From: Pseudooceanicola nanhaiensis DSM 18065
GTDB taxonomy: Bacteria; Pseudomonadota; Alphaproteobacteria; Rhodobacterales; Rhodobacteraceae
Direction of reading: 5' to 3'
Length of the DNA: 64,000 bases
NCBI RefSeq assembly: GCF_000688295.1
Contig: NZ_JHZF01000013.1
Location: 930,001 to 994,000, forward strand
Part shown: in pieces, positions 8,698 through 16,482 of the stretch
Position numbering within the stretch: the stretch's first letter is position 1
Layout: each line of letters starts with the position of its first letter
Notes under the pieces: generated by a model
Databases searched by the model: none
Told to the model about the DNA's origin: nothing
Seen by the model: the letters and a program-made list of their open reading frames with translations, nothing else
Translations under genes and position numbers: made by a program

Positions 8698-9767
8698 GCA
8701 GGTGCCCCCAGGTGCCAGGGCGCGCCGCTTTCGGCGGCGAGGGTCCTGAGCTTCTCGAGCAGGCCGGGCGCGACGGGGATGCCCTCGCGCCGGCGGCGTT
8801 CGGCATGGGCGCGTTCGGGATCGCCCGCGACCATCACCGGCTGGCCCGGCGTGGCGGGTCGGGTGCCGCGGAGCGCGTCGCAGAAGGCCGCGACGTCGGC
8901 GCGGAAATCGTCGGCCGGGCGGAACACGGCCGGGTTGATGGCGAGGAAGAAGTGGCCGATGTCCATGCCCTGGGGTTTCTTCAGATGCTGCGGGTCGGTG
9001 ATGAGTGTAGAGCCCGCGAGGCAGGCGGAAAGGATGTTCACCATCGCCGAGAGCCCGTAGCCCTTGTAGCTCGACCCCTCGAGCGAGCCGCCGAGCGAGG
9101 TGAGGTATCCGCCGCGCGCGCGCGCCTCTGCCGGATCGGTCGAGGGCTGGCCGTCCTTCGTCAGCAGCCAGCCGGGCGGGCAGGGCAGGCCCTCGTTCTC
9201 CTTGTTGCGGATCCGGCCCGCCGCGACGGTCGTTGTCGCCATGTCGAGCAGGAAGGGGCGGCCGGGCTCGCCCGGGGCGGCAAAGGCGAGCGGATCGGTC
9301 CCGAGCCGCGCCTCGGCGCCGCCCGCGGGCGCGACCTGCACCAGCGAGGCCGAGGTGGTGACGAGCCCGATCATCCCCGCCTCGGCGGCCATGTTCGCGT
9401 AATACCCGCAGGCGCCGAAATGGGCGGAGTTCCGGACCGCGGCCATGCCGATCCCGGCCGCCGCCGCCTTGGCGATGGCCTGCTCCATCCCGAGCCGCGC
9501 GGCGGGATGCCCCAGGCCCCCGTCGCCGTCGACCAGCGCGTGGACCGGCCCTTCGGCGATCACCCGCGGCTCCGCCGCCATCCGCAGGCGCCCGGCCTTC
9601 ACGTGCCGGTCATAGACCGTCAGCATCGAGATCCCGTGGCTGTCGACGCCGTGCAGGTCGGTCCAGGCCATCACCTCGGCCGTGCGCGCGGCGTTCCGCG
9701 CAGGCATGCCCCAGGCCGAAAGGATGTCGGCGATCTGCCTCTGGTGGGTCTGCAGGTCCGCGCCCAT
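8694..9767 (-). CDS. Ldh/malate dehydrogenase (LDH2/MDH2) family oxidoreductase
   Basis: A 357-residue NAD(P)-dependent oxidoreductase of the LDH2 family, which includes ureidoglycolate, sulfolactate, malate and diketogulonate dehydrogenases. Family hallmarks are the DLHGVDSHGI motif, AVRNSAHFGACGYY, and the C-terminal SSYKGYGLSAMV segment. It should oxidise a 2-hydroxyacid or reduce a 2-oxoacid in the cytosol. ATG 9767 overlaps the stop of the upstream FAH gene (TGATG) and has GGGAG just before it. Operon order is gntR, SnoaL-like, FAH, this gene, ModA-like protein, which points to catabolism of a hydroxy- or keto-acid; the substrate is unknown. Confidence 0.87.
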   Translation of the reverse strand: MGADLQTHQRQIADILSAWGMPARNAARTAEVMAWTDLHGVDSHGISMLTVYDRHVKAGRLRMAAEPRVIAEGPVHALVDGDGGLGHPAARLGMEQAIAKAAAAGIGMAAVRNSAHFGACGYYANMAAEAGMIGLVTTSASLVQVAPAGGAEARLGTDPLAFAAPGEPGRPFLLDMATTTVAAGRIRNKENEGLPCPPGWLLTKDGQPSTDPAEARARGGYLTSLGGSLEGSSYKGYGLSAMVNILSACLAGSTLITDPQHLKKPQGMDIGHFFLAINPAVFRPADDFRADVAAFCDALRGTRPATPGQPVMVAGDPERAHAERRRREGIPVAPGLLEKLRTLAAESGAPWHLGAPA

Positions 9768-10546
9768 CACGAGGCTCCCACGAGGCGGTTTCGCAGGGTG
9801 CCGATGCCGGTGATCTCGATCTCGACCTCGTCGCCCGCCTGCAGGTCGGGCGAGGAGCCGTCGGTGCCCATCCAGATCACGTCGCCCGGGTGCAGGGTCA
9901 GGTAGCGGCTCATCGTCGAGATGAAGGTCGCGACGCCGAAGATCATGTCGTCGGTGCGGAAGCGGATCGTCTCCTCGCCGTTGCGGCGCACGATGGTCTC
10001 CATCCGGTCGAGCCGCGCCTCGGTGTCGATCCACGGACCCATCGGCTTGAACGTGTCCGCGTTCTTCGCGCGCCAGAAGGTGCGGTCGCTGCGCTGCCAG
10101 TTCCGTTCCGAGACGTCGTTGCCGATGGTATAGCCCAGCACATGGTCGAGCGCCTCGGCCTCCGAGACGTTCCGCGCGGTCCGGCCGATCACCGCGACGA
10201 CCTCGCCCTCGTAATGCACCCTGGTGGCGCCCTCCGGGATCACGATGTCGGCGCCGTGGCCGATCAGCGCGTTGTTGGCCCGGTAGCCGACGTCGGGCTG
10301 CGTGGGCAGGTCGGCGGGCACGCCCTTGCGGTCGGCGGCTTCGCGGATGTGGCGCGCGTAGTTGAGCCCGACGGCGTAGAAGGTCGGCGGGACGACGGGC
10401 GGCAGCAGACGGATCCCGGACAGCCGGTGGACCCGGCCCGTGGGGGCGTGGCCGTTGAACGGATCGCCCTCCACCGCGACGACGCGGTCGCCCTCGACGA
10501 TGCCATGGACGGCGCGGCCGTCCTCCTCGAACCTGCACCAGCGCAT
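9767..10546 (-). CDS. fumarylacetoacetate hydrolase (FAH) family protein
   Basis: A 259-residue member of the FAH superfamily (acylpyruvate hydrolases, oxaloacetate decarboxylases, hydratases). The metal-binding glutamates are in the VHYEGEVVAVIG segment with the aspartate in GYTIGNDVSERNWQ, and the signature FYAVGLNYARH begins the catalytic domain after a short N-terminal extension. C-terminal LHPGDVIWMGT is typical. ATG 10546 has AAGGAGA six bases upstream. It cleaves or decarboxylates a keto acid, probably in series with the LDH2-family enzyme encoded next. Its exact substrate cannot be read. Confidence 0.88.
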   Translation of the reverse strand: MRWCRFEEDGRAVHGIVEGDRVVAVEGDPFNGHAPTGRVHRLSGIRLLPPVVPPTFYAVGLNYARHIREAADRKGVPADLPTQPDVGYRANNALIGHGADIVIPEGATRVHYEGEVVAVIGRTARNVSEAEALDHVLGYTIGNDVSERNWQRSDRTFWRAKNADTFKPMGPWIDTEARLDRMETIVRRNGEETIRFRTDDMIFGVATFISTMSRYLTLHPGDVIWMGTDGSSPDLQAGDEVEIEITGIGTLRNRLVGAS

Positions 10547-10557
10547 GGATGTCTCCT

Positions 10558-10989
10558 TCAGAGCCCGGCGGCGAAGCTGGGCGGGTCGCTCTTCAGCCAG
10601 CGGATGCGCCAGCCGTCCTCCGTCGCCACGGCGCGGGCGCGCAGCGTGCGGATGCTCGTGATCCCCTCGAGCGGCGCAGGCCCGTCGAGATACGTGCCGC
10701 TGTCGTGCTGCACGACCAGCATGTAGGCGGTCAGCGCGATGGTGCCGTCGGCCACCTCCTGCCCGCAGACGTTGGTCAGCAGGTGATGGATGCGCCGGGT
10801 CTGAGATCGGGTGGCCAGCGCCTCCATCACGCCTTCGCGGGTGGTCAGGACGCGGCCCTGCCGGTGCCATTCGCCGTCAAGCAGCCCCGCGAGGCTTTCG
10901 TAATCGCCGTCGTCGAGGTGCCGGAAGAACCGGACCAGCACGTCGATGGCGCGGCTCAGCGGGTCTTCGGTGGGGGTCGGGTCGGTCAT
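10558..10989 (-). CDS. SnoaL/NTF2-like family protein
   Basis: A 143-residue protein with the cone-like SnoaL/NTF2 pattern: an early helix (AIDVLVRFFRHLDDGDYESLAGLLD), GxWHRQG, and the beta-rich HHLLTNVCG ... DGTIALTAYMLVVQ half, ending in DGWRIRWLKSD. The family includes isomerases, dehydratases and ring-dioxygenase small subunits; no catalytic residue assignment is attempted. It sits between the gntR regulator and the FAH gene, 31 bases after gntR and 11 bases before FAH, and is clearly part of the same operon. Confidence 0.78.
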   Translation of the reverse strand: MTDPTPTEDPLSRAIDVLVRFFRHLDDGDYESLAGLLDGEWHRQGRVLTTREGVMEALATRSQTRRIHHLLTNVCGQEVADGTIALTAYMLVVQHDSGTYLDGPAPLEGITSIRTLRARAVATEDGWRIRWLKSDPPSFAAGL

Positions 10990-11020
10990 CGCTCCTCCTC
11001 GGGAACCGTCAGGTCCGGGG

Positions 11021-11818
11021 TCAGCCCCCCGGACCGGGGATGAAGCCGATGTCGGCGCCGCCCTCCCGGAGGACGAGGTCGACGTTGAAGTCGTAATGCG
11101 ACGGGTGGTACCGGACGTCGAGATAATAGACCGGGCGGTCCTTGGCCGTGAAGTAGATCCGCCTGGCCCGGATCACGGGCGTGCCGTCCGGAAGGTCCAG
11201 CAGGCGGGCGACCTCGCCCGAGGCGGCGACGGCCTCCAGCGTCTGCTCGGCCCGCAGGATCCGGCGCCGCGTGCGGATGCCAATGGCGATGGCCGAGGCG
11301 ACGGGGCGGCGGTAATCCTCTTCGGACAGGCGCTCTTCGGGCGTGTCGGCGGAATAGCCGTCGGCCACGGTCAGCGGCTCGCCTTCGCGGTGAACGGCGG
11401 TGCGGATGTGGCGCACGGGCGCGCCGGGCGCGAGGTCGAGAAGCTCCGCCAGCCGCGCGTCGGCCTCCAGCACCTCGTTCGACACCGGCTCCGAGGTGAA
11501 GAGGCGGCCCTCTTCGAGAAAGCCCACGAGGTTGAACTCGCGCGCCGTGTTGCTGCGCCCGGTGACGAAGGTGCCGACGCCCGGCCGCCGGACGAGGAGG
11601 CCGCGCTCGACAAGCTGACCGATGGCCGCGCGGATGGTGATCCGGCTGACGCCGTATTGCTGGCAGAGCTCGGCCTCGGAGGGCAGCATCGCGCCCTTCT
11701 CGAGCCCCTCGCCGGCGATCCGGTCGAGAAGGTCGCGGGAAACCTGCTGGTAAAGGGCACCGGACATGGAGGACCTTTGCGAAATGGCCTCGAGGGCCGG
11801 CTGCGGTGATGCTGTCAT
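11021..11818 (-). CDS. GntR family transcriptional regulator (HutC/UTRA type)
   Basis: A 265-residue repressor-type protein with an N-terminal winged helix (LPSEAELCQQYGVSRITIRAAIGQLVERGLL) and a C-terminal UTRA ligand-binding domain (HIRTAVHREGEPLTV ... RARRIYFTAKDRPVYYLDVRYHPSHY). It heads the operon for the SnoaL-like, FAH, LDH2 and ModA-like proteins and probably senses their substrate. The start is uncertain: ATG 11818 lies inside a perfect palindrome, a GTG lies four codons upstream at 11830 and an ATG at 11767. Two inverted repeats containing TGTCA half-sites near the start suggest autoregulation. Confidence 0.88.
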   Translation of the reverse strand: MTASPQPALEAISQRSSMSGALYQQVSRDLLDRIAGEGLEKGAMLPSEAELCQQYGVSRITIRAAIGQLVERGLLVRRPGVGTFVTGRSNTAREFNLVGFLEEGRLFTSEPVSNEVLEADARLAELLDLAPGAPVRHIRTAVHREGEPLTVADGYSADTPEERLSEEDYRRPVASAIAIGIRTRRRILRAEQTLEAVAASGEVARLLDLPDGTPVIRARRIYFTAKDRPVYYLDVRYHPSHYDFNVDLVLREGGADIGFIPGPGG

Positions 11819-11823
11819 GACAG
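11812..11823. promoter_or_regulatory. 12-base palindrome at the gntR start codon
   Basis: CTGTCATGACAG is a perfect palindrome that includes the proposed ATG of gntR. With the TGTCA-containing inverted repeat 70 bases further upstream it may form part of the GntR operator. Function inferred from position only. Confidence 0.45.
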
Positions 11824-11893
11824 GTTCCACCGGTCAATCGGCGGTCGGCAGCCCGCACGTCCGTGTCACCGGGGCGGCCTGCGCGGCTGGATT

Positions 11894-11917
11894 GACAAGG
11901 CAAAGTATTTTTGTCAG
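11894..11917. promoter_or_regulatory. TGACAA-N12-TTGTCA inverted repeat between gntR and hemP
   Basis: Six-base arms TGACAA (11894-11899) and TTGTCA (11912-11917) flank an AT-rich 12-base spacer in the divergent gntR/hemP intergenic region. The half-site TGTCA matches the palindrome at the gntR start. A candidate GntR operator or part of the divergent promoters. Confidence 0.45.
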
Positions 11918-11985
11918 GAATTGACTCGAACAGCCACCTTGCACCGCAGGGCAGCACGGTCACCGCTCAAGACAGGAGTTTCGCT

Positions 11986-12153
11986 ATGCCGAGCCCGACC
12001 ACCCTTTCGATCGTGCAACCCGCACGCCCCGCCATGCCCACGCATGACGCCGAGGCGCTGACCGGCCCCGACGGGCTGGCGCGGATCGTTCTGAACGACC
12101 AGGTCTACCAGTTGCGGATCACCCGCGCCGGCAAGCTGATCCTGACCAAGTGA
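11986..12153 (+). CDS. hemP: hemin uptake protein HemP
   Basis: A 55-residue protein with the HemP C-terminal signature: a GPDGLARIVLNDQVYQLRITRAGKLILTK-like ending, where family members read YxLRxTrxGKLILTK. HemP is a small activator-like or accessory protein of haem uptake regulons. ATG 11986 is preceded by AGGAG nine bases upstream; longer in-frame starts lack one. The usual hmu haem transporter genes are not next to it: it stands alone between gntR (divergent) and a DinB gene (convergent). Iron regulation is expected from the family, but I did not recognise a clear Fur/Irr/RirA box. Confidence 0.85.
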   Translation: MPSPTTLSIVQPARPAMPTHDAEALTGPDGLARIVLNDQVYQLRITRAGKLILTK

Positions 12154-12175
12154 TCCCTCGGCCGGTCCCGGCGGC

Positions 12176-12688
12176 TCAGGCCCAATAGGCCTCGGCCGTC
12201 GGGGCGCGGTCATATTCGATGTGAAATTCATCGAGCTGCGGCGGGGCGACGCCCGCCTCCTGCAACTGGACATGGGCCTGGCCCCGGTGATGCACCTGGT
12301 GCTGCACGAGATGCAGGATGAGGGCGTCGATCCGCTCGACCGTCTCGGGATCCTCGCGCTCCGTGCGGACGCGGCGCGGCAGGTCCCCTTCCGTCAGGGC
12401 CTGGCAGAATCGGGCGAAGCGCAGGTCGGCCTCGGCCTGCATCTGGCCCAGCACCGCATGGTCCGACACCGGCGCGCGGTCATAGACCGACCGGCCCAGC
12501 CCGCCCTCTTCCAGCGCGTCGATGTAGTAGAGATCGACCTCGTAGATATGGTTCATCGTCTCGGCGAGCGAGGGGAAGAACCCCGGCCGCGGCGCGCTGA
12601 AGGCGCCGGGCGGCAGATCGCGGAAGGCGTCGTAGAGCGTCCGGTTGGCCCAGGCGTTGTTCAGCGCCATGCGCAGGAAAAGGTCCAT
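12176..12688 (-). CDS. DinB family protein
   Basis: A 170-residue four-helix-bundle protein of the DinB/YfiT metalloenzyme superfamily. The three-histidine metal site is visible as NHIYEVD near residue 50 and HQVHHRGQAHV near residues 130-140. Members are thiol transferases, hydrolases or damage-inducible proteins; this one has no assigned substrate. It lies between hemP (convergent, 22 bases) and mipZ (same strand, 61 bases upstream) and is probably transcribed with or just after mipZ. Confidence 0.82.
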   Translation of the reverse strand: MDLFLRMALNNAWANRTLYDAFRDLPPGAFSAPRPGFFPSLAETMNHIYEVDLYYIDALEEGGLGRSVYDRAPVSDHAVLGQMQAEADLRFARFCQALTEGDLPRRVRTEREDPETVERIDALILHLVQHQVHHRGQAHVQLQEAGVAPPQLDEFHIEYDRAPTAEAYWA

Positions 12689-12749
12689 CCGCTGTCCTCC
12701 GGTCGCGATGCCCCGGGCAGCCTAGAGCGGGCGCGCCGGGCCGTCGAGA

Positions 12750-13559
12750 TCAGAAGGTGACCTCGACCCCCGGCAGTTTCAGGGCAGAGATCAGGTCGCG
12801 CAGTTCCTGCCGGGCGGCGACGTTCGAGATGTTGAGCTGCTTGACCCCGACGTCGGGCAGATCGAGCAGCGTCAGGCCGCGGGGGAAGAGTTCGCGGAAG
12901 ATCACCCGCTCCGAGAAGCCGGGCGCGATGCGGAAGCCGATCCGCTTCGACAGGCGCGTGATCGCGGCCTCCATCTTCATCTTGTTGATCATCGCCTGCG
13001 CGCCCAGCCGGTTGCGCAGCACGATCCAGTCCAGCGGCTTCAGCCCGGCCTGGGCGCGGAGCTGGCGGGCGGACCAGACCATCTCGGCATAGACCGAGGG
13101 GCCGAGGATCTTCTCGCCGTCGTTGTCGACATGGGCCAGCAGGTCGAAATCGACGAAGCTGTCGTTCATCGGCGTGACCAGCGTGTCGGCCAGCGAATGC
13201 GCGACCTGGCTGAGGCGCGTGTGCGAGCCGGGGCAGTCGATCAGGATGAAATCGGCCTGCGGTTCGAGCGTCGCGATGGCCATCGAGATACGGTGGTCAT
13301 AGGGGTTCTCGCCGGGCTGGAGGCGGGAGGGATCCGCATCGGGCAGTTCGTGGAATTCGGGCGAGGGAAGGTCGAGCGCCTCGGCCGTCAGGTAGCGGCG
13401 GCGGTTGTCCATGTAGCGGCCCAGCGTGCGCTGGCGCATGTCGAGGTCCAGCACGGCGACCCGGTGTCCCATCCGCGCGAGCGCCGTGGCCACGTGCATC
13501 GACACGGTGGATTTCCCCGCGCCGCCCTTTTCGTTCCCCACGACGATGATATGTGCCAT
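12750..13559 (-). CDS. mipZ: division-plane positioning ATPase MipZ
   Basis: A 269-residue ParA/MinD-superfamily ATPase. The deviant Walker A motif KGGAGKST has the signature lysine at residue 11 and the catalytic lysine at 16; switch motifs DLDMRQRTLGRY and DCPGSHT follow. MipZ forms a polar gradient with ParB and blocks FtsZ assembly near the poles, so it places the division site in many alphaproteobacteria. The long PNDSFVDFDLLAHVD region and the C-terminal DLPDVGVKQLNISNVAARQEL match MipZ rather than ParA. It is upstream of dinB on the same strand; an orphan position is normal for this gene. Confidence 0.93.
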   Translation of the reverse strand: MAHIIVVGNEKGGAGKSTVSMHVATALARMGHRVAVLDLDMRQRTLGRYMDNRRRYLTAEALDLPSPEFHELPDADPSRLQPGENPYDHRISMAIATLEPQADFILIDCPGSHTRLSQVAHSLADTLVTPMNDSFVDFDLLAHVDNDGEKILGPSVYAEMVWSARQLRAQAGLKPLDWIVLRNRLGAQAMINKMKMEAAITRLSKRIGFRIAPGFSERVIFRELFPRGLTLLDLPDVGVKQLNISNVAARQELRDLISALKLPGVEVTF

Positions 13560-13694
13560 GCCGGTCCCCTGGATACCGCTCTGAATGCGGGTATTGTTGT
13601 TGCAGCCACTATATGTTGCGGGTGTGGCCCGATAAAGGCGTTCGGCGCAGGGAATGCGGGAAATGTGGCTCTAATGCAGCCCTTTTTCCGGGTC

Positions 13695-14903
13695 TCAGCC
13701 CTCGACGGCCTGGCCGAAGAGGACGATCCCCAGACCGAAGGTCGCGAGCAGGGCGAAGCCTGTGGCGCGGGCCCCGTCCCCGTCCCGCCGGGCGCCGATC
13801 GCGGCGAGGGCCGCCTGCAGGGCGTAGTAGCCCGCGAAGGCGCGCGAGGCGTAGGAGATGATCTCGAACACGTCCGCTGCCCAGGTGAGCGCGAGGCCCA
13901 CGAGCGTCAGCAGCGCGTAGGCGGTCCGGGGCGTCAGGCGCCCGCGCGAAAGCTCGGACAGCAGGCCGCCCGATCCGCTGGTGTCCGCCACCGCCGCGCT
14001 GAACTGCGCGGCCAGCGCGGCGGCCACCAGCAGCAAGGGCAGGGCCGGCGCGACGATGGCCATCATGTCGACGATGGCGGTCTCGGAGAAGGCCAGCTGG
14101 TCGGGCCGGAAGACATAGGCCAGGAGCAGGATGTAGACCATGTAGATCGCGGCCGAGAGCCATTGCGACCATTTCATCGAGCGGATTCGGGTGGGGACGT
14201 CGTAGCTCTGCCCGAGGTAGCGCGCGGTCTCGAACCCCTGCACGGTGACCAGCAGACCCATGACCAGCGTGAGCGCGCCGATCCCGGTCACCCGCGGCGG
14301 CGTCAGGACCAGCGCGCCCTCGCCCGCGCGCGCCGCGAAGAACACGGCGAGCCCCGTCAGCAGCGCCGCGATGATCGCCAGCTTGACCGAAACGGTGACG
14401 TATTCCATCCCCTCCAGCGCCGCGAACCCGCGGGTCCAGCCGGTCAGCAGGATCAGCGCGAAGACCGCCGTGGTGACGCAGCGGGCGGCGAGCGGGCCGT
14501 CCCATGGCGTGAGGTTGACCGCGAAGGCGCCGAAGAGGTTCAGGTAATAGGCGACCGAGATCATGTAGGCGAAGGCCAGCACCGCCGAGGCCAGCGTCTC
14601 GAGCCGCCTGTCTGCGGCGGGCCGAGGGTCCGCGCCCTCGCCGATCCGGGCGATATTGGCCCGCACGGCCGCGCCGTAAAGCCACGCGATCAGGGAGAGG
14701 ACAGCCATGGCGAGGGGCGCGAGCCAGCCGAAGGCATGTTCCAGAACCGGGCCCACGATCAGGAAGCCCGAACCGATGATCGAGGCCAGCGGCGTGACCA
14801 TGGCCCGCCACGTCGGGATCCCGCGCAGCCGCGGCAGCCAGAGCAGGGCGCCGACGCCCAGGGCCGCGACGAGCAGCAGGATATCGAGAGCTTGTGCGTT
14901 CAT
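13695..14903 (-). CDS. APC superfamily amino acid/polyamine permease-like protein
   Basis: A 402-residue integral membrane protein with about eleven to twelve hydrophobic segments. The first helix contains IIGSGFLIVGP, resembling the APC consensus GxGIF at helix 1, and the region TVQGFETARYLGQSYDVPTRI matches the conserved cytoplasmic loop after helix 6 of the family. It probably transports an amino acid or similar solute across the inner membrane. Start is taken at ATG 14903 (MNAQALDILLLVAALG); the upstream frame is Pro/Arg-rich and lacks a plausible start signal. It stands alone between mipZ and the divergent glsB-like gene. Confidence 0.8.
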   Translation of the reverse strand: MNAQALDILLLVAALGVGALLWLPRLRGIPTWRAMVTPLASIIGSGFLIVGPVLEHAFGWLAPLAMAVLSLIAWLYGAAVRANIARIGEGADPRPAADRRLETLASAVLAFAYMISVAYYLNLFGAFAVNLTPWDGPLAARCVTTAVFALILLTGWTRGFAALEGMEYVTVSVKLAIIAALLTGLAVFFAARAGEGALVLTPPRVTGIGALTLVMGLLVTVQGFETARYLGQSYDVPTRIRSMKWSQWLSAAIYMVYILLLAYVFRPDQLAFSETAIVDMMAIVAPALPLLLVAAALAAQFSAAVADTSGSGGLLSELSRGRLTPRTAYALLTLVGLALTWAADVFEIISYASRAFAGYYALQAALAAIGARRDGDGARATGFALLATFGLGIVLFGQAVEG

Positions 14904-15139
14904 CCGCTGTCGCGCCACATCTGCCCAGGTCCGTTGTCCGCCAGGGCTACCGCGCGGAGCGGCAGGGTCAAGGGGAGGCGGCGGGGCAGCACGGGGCCGC
15001 GGCAACACCGCGGCGGGACAAAAGTTCTGTGCTGCAATTCCAGATTGTGCGCTAGACTGCCCACGCCGCCCGTTCTCGTTTTGCGGTCGCGGCTGATTTC
15101 ACCTGAGGCCCCGCGCGGGGCAGGGACAAGGAGGCGAGA

Positions 15140-15421
15140 ATGGAAGAGGAAATGGCATCGGGCGGCTTCTGGTACGGGTTGCTCATCACCATCGTGATCG
15201 GTGCGATCGTCGGCTGGCTGGCCGGGGTGATCGTGAAGGGCGGCGGCTCGGGCCTCGTCATGAACGTGGTCCTCGGGATCCTCGGGGCGCTGGTCGGCGG
15301 GTGGCTCCTGCCGATGATCGGCATCTCCTGGGGCGGGTTCTGGGGGGCGTTCTTCATGGCGCTGATCGGGGCGATCATCCTGATCCTGATCGTCCGGCTG
15401 CTGCGGCCCGGCCCGGGCTGA
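15140..15421 (+). CDS. GlsB/YeaQ/YmgE family stress-response membrane protein
   Basis: A 93-residue protein with three hydrophobic helices. The glycine-rich pattern IGAIVGWLAGVIVKGGGSG and LGILGALVGGWLLPMIGI is characteristic of the transglycosylase-associated (GlsB/YeaQ/YmgE) family, small inner-membrane proteins often induced by envelope or osmotic stress. ATG 15140 has AAGGAGGCGAGA upstream; an internal ATG at residue 5 is the alternative. A strong hairpin terminator follows immediately after the stop. Confidence 0.87.
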   Translation: MEEEMASGGFWYGLLITIVIGAIVGWLAGVIVKGGGSGLVMNVVLGILGALVGGWLLPMIGISWGGFWGAFFMALIGAIILILIVRLLRPGPG

Positions 15422-15444
15422 GGCCGCCCGGACCCCGAAACGGG

Positions 15445-15470
15445 AAACGCCACCCCGGGGGGTGGCGTTT
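15445..15470. terminator. bidirectional intrinsic terminator
   Basis: A 26-base perfect palindrome: arm AAACGCCACC, central CCCGGG, arm GGTGGCGTTT, followed by TTG on the plus strand and by CCCGTTTC on the minus strand. It lies between the convergent glsB-like gene and rpmE and should terminate both transcripts. Confidence 0.85.
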
Positions 15471-15493
15471 TGTCTGCTCCGCTGCGGCGTGGC

Positions 15494-15715
15494 TCAGAAG
15501 CCGAGGCCCGCGTACTTGTTCTTGAACTTCGACACGCGGCCGCCGACGTCGGTCAGGCGGGCGCCGCCACCGGTCCAGGCCGGGTGCACGGTCGGGTCGA
15601 CGTCGAGCGAGAGGGTGTCGCCTTCCTTGCCCCAGGTGGAGCGCATCTGCAGGATGGTGCCGTCGGTCATCTTGACGTCGATGAGGTGGTATTCGGGGTG
15701 GATGTCTTTTTTCAT
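15494..15715 (-). CDS. rpmE: 50S ribosomal protein L31
   Basis: A 73-residue ribosomal protein L31 ([19 protein letters not shown] ... [13 protein letters not shown]). It lacks the CxxC pair, so it is the zinc-independent form typical of alphaproteobacteria. L31 forms part of the intersubunit bridge B1. It lies 11 bases after rplS and ends the ffh-to-rpmE cluster; the terminator at 15445-15470 closes the unit. Confidence 0.95.
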   Translation of the reverse strand: MKKDIHPEYHLIDVKMTDGTILQMRSTWGKEGDTLSLDVDPTVHPAWTGGGARLTDVGGRVSKFKNKYAGLGF

Positions 15716-15726
15716 CTCGCGGCTCC

Positions 15727-16113
15727 TCAGGCTTCGGCTTTGGCAGCTTTGGGCTTGTAGTTGGTGACTTCCGCGATACGGGCGGATTTGCCGCGGCGGG
15801 CGCGCAGGTAGTAGAGCTTGGCGCGGCGGACGCGGCCACGGCGCACGACCTCGATGCTGTCGATGTTGGTCGAGTAGAGCGGGAAGACCCGTTCCACGCC
15901 TTCACCGAAGGAGATCTTGCGGACGGTGAACGAGGCGGCGATGCCGTCGCCATGCTTCCGGCTGATCACGACGCCCTCGTAGTTCTGGACGCGCGACCGG
16001 GTGCCTTCGGTCACCTTGAAGCCGACGCGCACGGTGTCGCCGGCCTTGAAATCGGGGATCTCTTTCCCCAGCGAGGCGATCTGTTCCGCCTCGAGCTGTG
16101 CGATCAGGTCCAT
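15727..16113 (-). CDS. rplS: 50S ribosomal protein L19
   Basis: A 128-residue L19, located at the 30S-50S interface. The signature [19 protein letters not shown] segment reads [37 protein letters not shown]. The N-terminus [11 protein letters not shown] is standard. It follows trmD after an unusually long 369-base gap that carries a repeat element, so it may have its own promoter, and it is followed by rpmE. Confidence 0.96.
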   Translation of the reverse strand: MDLIAQLEAEQIASLGKEIPDFKAGDTVRVGFKVTEGTRSRVQNYEGVVISRKHGDGIAASFTVRKISFGEGVERVFPLYSTNIDSIEVVRRGRVRRAKLYYLRARRGKSARIAEVTNYKPKAAKAEA

Positions 16114-16482
16114 CTGATCAACTCCTATATGCGCGCGGTTTTTCCCGCGGATGTGGTCGGATCGAGAGAGCTCCTGGTCTTCTGCCGGGTCCGGTCAGAT
16201 CTGGATCTGAGCGCCCGCCGGAGATCACGCCGTGTTTCTTGCTGTCGCCCGTCTGCCGCGGTCCGGGGAGGCCGAAGAAGGGCTCCGCCACGAAAAACAG
16301 GCCCGGCGACTCGCGGGGAGCGCCGGACAGGGGGCGTATATAGCGGAAGGAAAGGGCGATCAAGAGCGGTGTCGCCCGGGCGCGCATGCGCCCCCGGTCG
16401 ACACGGAGGGGGGCTTTGCCCCCCTCTTGCACCTGCGGTGCAATTCACCCCCCAGGATACATGGACCAGAGGAAGGGGGAGG
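16114..16482. other. long gap inside the trmD-rplS operon
   Basis: About 369 bases separate trmD from rplS, although these genes are usually close. The trmD-proximal part holds a two-hairpin repeat element (16406-16475). The rest shows no conserved coding frame; a 100-codon frame on each strand here looks random. A promoter for rplS-rpmE is likely in this gap but I cannot place it. Confidence 0.5.
16406..16475 (+). repeat. dispersed two-hairpin repeat element, copy 1
   Basis: Contains a perfect stem GAGGGGGGC-TTT-GCCCCCCTC (16406-16426), a second perfect stem TTGCACC-TGC-GGTGCAA (16427-16443), then CACCCCCCAGGATAC and an AGAGGAAG end. A related element with the same stem-loop, CCCCCAGGATA and AGAGGAAG tail lies at 50986-51037. 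Probably a dispersed intergenic repeat. Confidence 0.65.

Noticed and set aside
13131-15197. Long plus-strand frame of 688 codons across mipZ and the permease gene
   Set aside because: Antisense to two clear genes; its Arg/Gly/Asp-rich low-complexity product is typical of shadow frames in GC-rich DNA.
16114-16482. Small coding frames of about 100 codons on both strands in the trmD-rplS gap
   Set aside because: They overlap a repeat element, read as low-complexity, and have no ribosome-binding site.
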